Positions 12,909-13,490 of a stretch of DNA of 13,490 bases are shown here, one piece after another; the first letter of the stretch is position 1, and the number at the start of each line of letters is the position of its first letter. The notes under the pieces were generated by a model. The model was not told where the DNA came from and made no database searches. It saw only the letters and a list, made by a program, of their open reading frames with translations. This DNA is from CAJQND01 sp051010095 (GTDB lineage: Bacteria > Pseudomonadota > Alphaproteobacteria > Rhizobiales > CAJQND01). Made by a program: the position numbers and the translations under genes. Location: contig JBPCVX010000263.1 of NCBI GenBank assembly GCA_051010095.1, positions 1 to 13,490 of the forward strand. The letters run 5' to 3'.

Positions 12909-13490
12909 ATGGCGAAAGAGATAACGATCGCAATTGATGCGATGGGCGGTGATTTGGGCGTGGAGATGACCATTCCCGGCGCAAACCTTGCTCTTGAACG
13001 CCATCCTAATACAAGGTTTTTGTTGGTTGGAGATGAGACGTTGATCAGACCCGCGCTGGAACCTCATGAGCGCTTAAAGTCTGTTTCTCAGATCATACAT
13101 GCTGAAGTTCAAGTGGCAATGGACGCGAAGCCAAGTCAGGCTTTGCGGGCAGGACGCAATACCTCAAGTATGTGGAAGGCTATCAACGCTGTGAAACACG
13201 GTGACGCAGATGTTGCTGTTTCGGCTGGAAACACTGGTGCTTTAATGGCGATGTCGAAGGTCATTCTAAAGATGATGTCGGAGATTGAGCGCCCTGCGAT
13301 TGCCGCCATTTGGCCAACTTTACGTGGTGAAAGCATTGTGTTGGACGTGGGGGCCACGATCGGCGCAAATTCCAAGCAATTGGTGGATTTTGCGGTTATG
13401 GGTGAGGCAATGGCAAGGTCATTGTTTGGTCTAAAGACCCCGGCAGTTGGCCTTCTCAATATTGGTGAAGAAGAAGTCAAAGGCATCGAA
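12909..13490 (+). CDS. plsX: Phosphate acyltransferase PlsX (3' end beyond window)
   Basis: The first 194 codons of PlsX, which converts acyl-ACP and phosphate to acyl-phosphate for the PlsY step of phosphatidic acid synthesis. It is a soluble, membrane-associated enzyme. Diagnostic motifs are IAIDAMGGD (7-15), SAGNTGALMA (105-114) and GLLNIGEEEVKG (181-192). The frame is open to the right edge; full-length proteins have about 340-350 residues, so a little over half is present. The motif usually written DVGAN or DLGAN reads DVGAT (146-150) here, an Asn to Thr change. ATG 12909 is chosen because the protein begins just before the conserved IAIDAMGGD strand, although its ribosome site is poor and a hairpin lies immediately upstream. 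The fabH gene would be expected next. Confidence 0.95.
   Translation, partial: MAKEITIAIDAMGGDLGVEMTIPGANLALERHPNTRFLLVGDETLIRPALEPHERLKSVSQIIHAEVQVAMDAKPSQALRAGRNTSSMWKAINAVKHGDADVAVSAGNTGALMAMSKVILKMMSEIERPAIAAIWPTLRGESIVLDVGATIGANSKQLVDFAVMGEAMARSLFGLKTPAVGLLNIGEEEVKGIE

Noticed and set aside
1..13490. CRISPR array, tRNA or rRNA genes, insertion sequence or prophage
   Set aside because: No regularly spaced repeats, cloverleaf or rRNA-like sequence, transposase or phage gene was seen on either strand.

Overview
The window looks like a chromosomal segment of an alphaproteobacterium, most likely of the Hyphomicrobiales (Rhizobiales) or a close relative. The evidence is gene content and order: a short ProS without an editing domain, the methylmalonyl-CoA epimerase / DUF1467 / proS / lolC / lolD run, and a BamE / CBP3-type chaperone / YceD / PlsX cluster. 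The base composition is moderate (roughly half G+C by eye), lower than in many soil rhizobia and compatible with a marine or host-associated lineage. No phage, transposon, CRISPR, tRNA or rRNA was seen, so this reads as housekeeping chromosome and not an island.

Layout. (1) 1-1002: the 3' part of a LicD/fukutin-type phosphotransferase gene overlaps a TagD-like glycerol-3-phosphate cytidylyltransferase, a likely surface-polysaccharide decoration pair. (2) 1022-1747: recO. (3) 1854-2527: methylmalonyl-CoA epimerase overlapping a DUF1467 membrane protein, with a candidate promoter in front and a two-way terminator behind. (4) 2528-2948: the one long gap, holding that terminator and a doubtful small minus-strand reading frame. 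(5) 2949-7243: proS, lolC, lolD and a histone-deacetylase-family / acetylpolyamine-amidohydrolase-like gene, with start/stop overlaps from lolC onward. (6) 7335-8555: an MFS transporter. (7) 8765-10885: hppA, a membrane pyrophosphatase with the K+-independent signature, closed by a strong terminator. (8) 10983-11447, minus strand: bamE, convergent with hppA and divergent from the next group. (9) 11641-13490: CBP3-type cytochrome bc1 chaperone, yceD (DUF177), a structured 132-base gap, and the 5' part of plsX, which runs off the window.

Much of the content concerns the cell envelope and membrane energetics: lipoprotein export (LolC, LolD), outer-membrane protein assembly (BamE), phospholipid synthesis (PlsX), surface phosphoglycerol modification (LicD/TagD), proton pumping (HppA) and bc1 assembly (CBP3). 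I found no clear-cut undescribed system. The points most worth a second look are the LicD-TagD pair, the deacetylase-family gene coupled to lolD, the two-tier hairpin directly before plsX, and the minus-strand unit with its own strong terminator between DUF1467 and proS.
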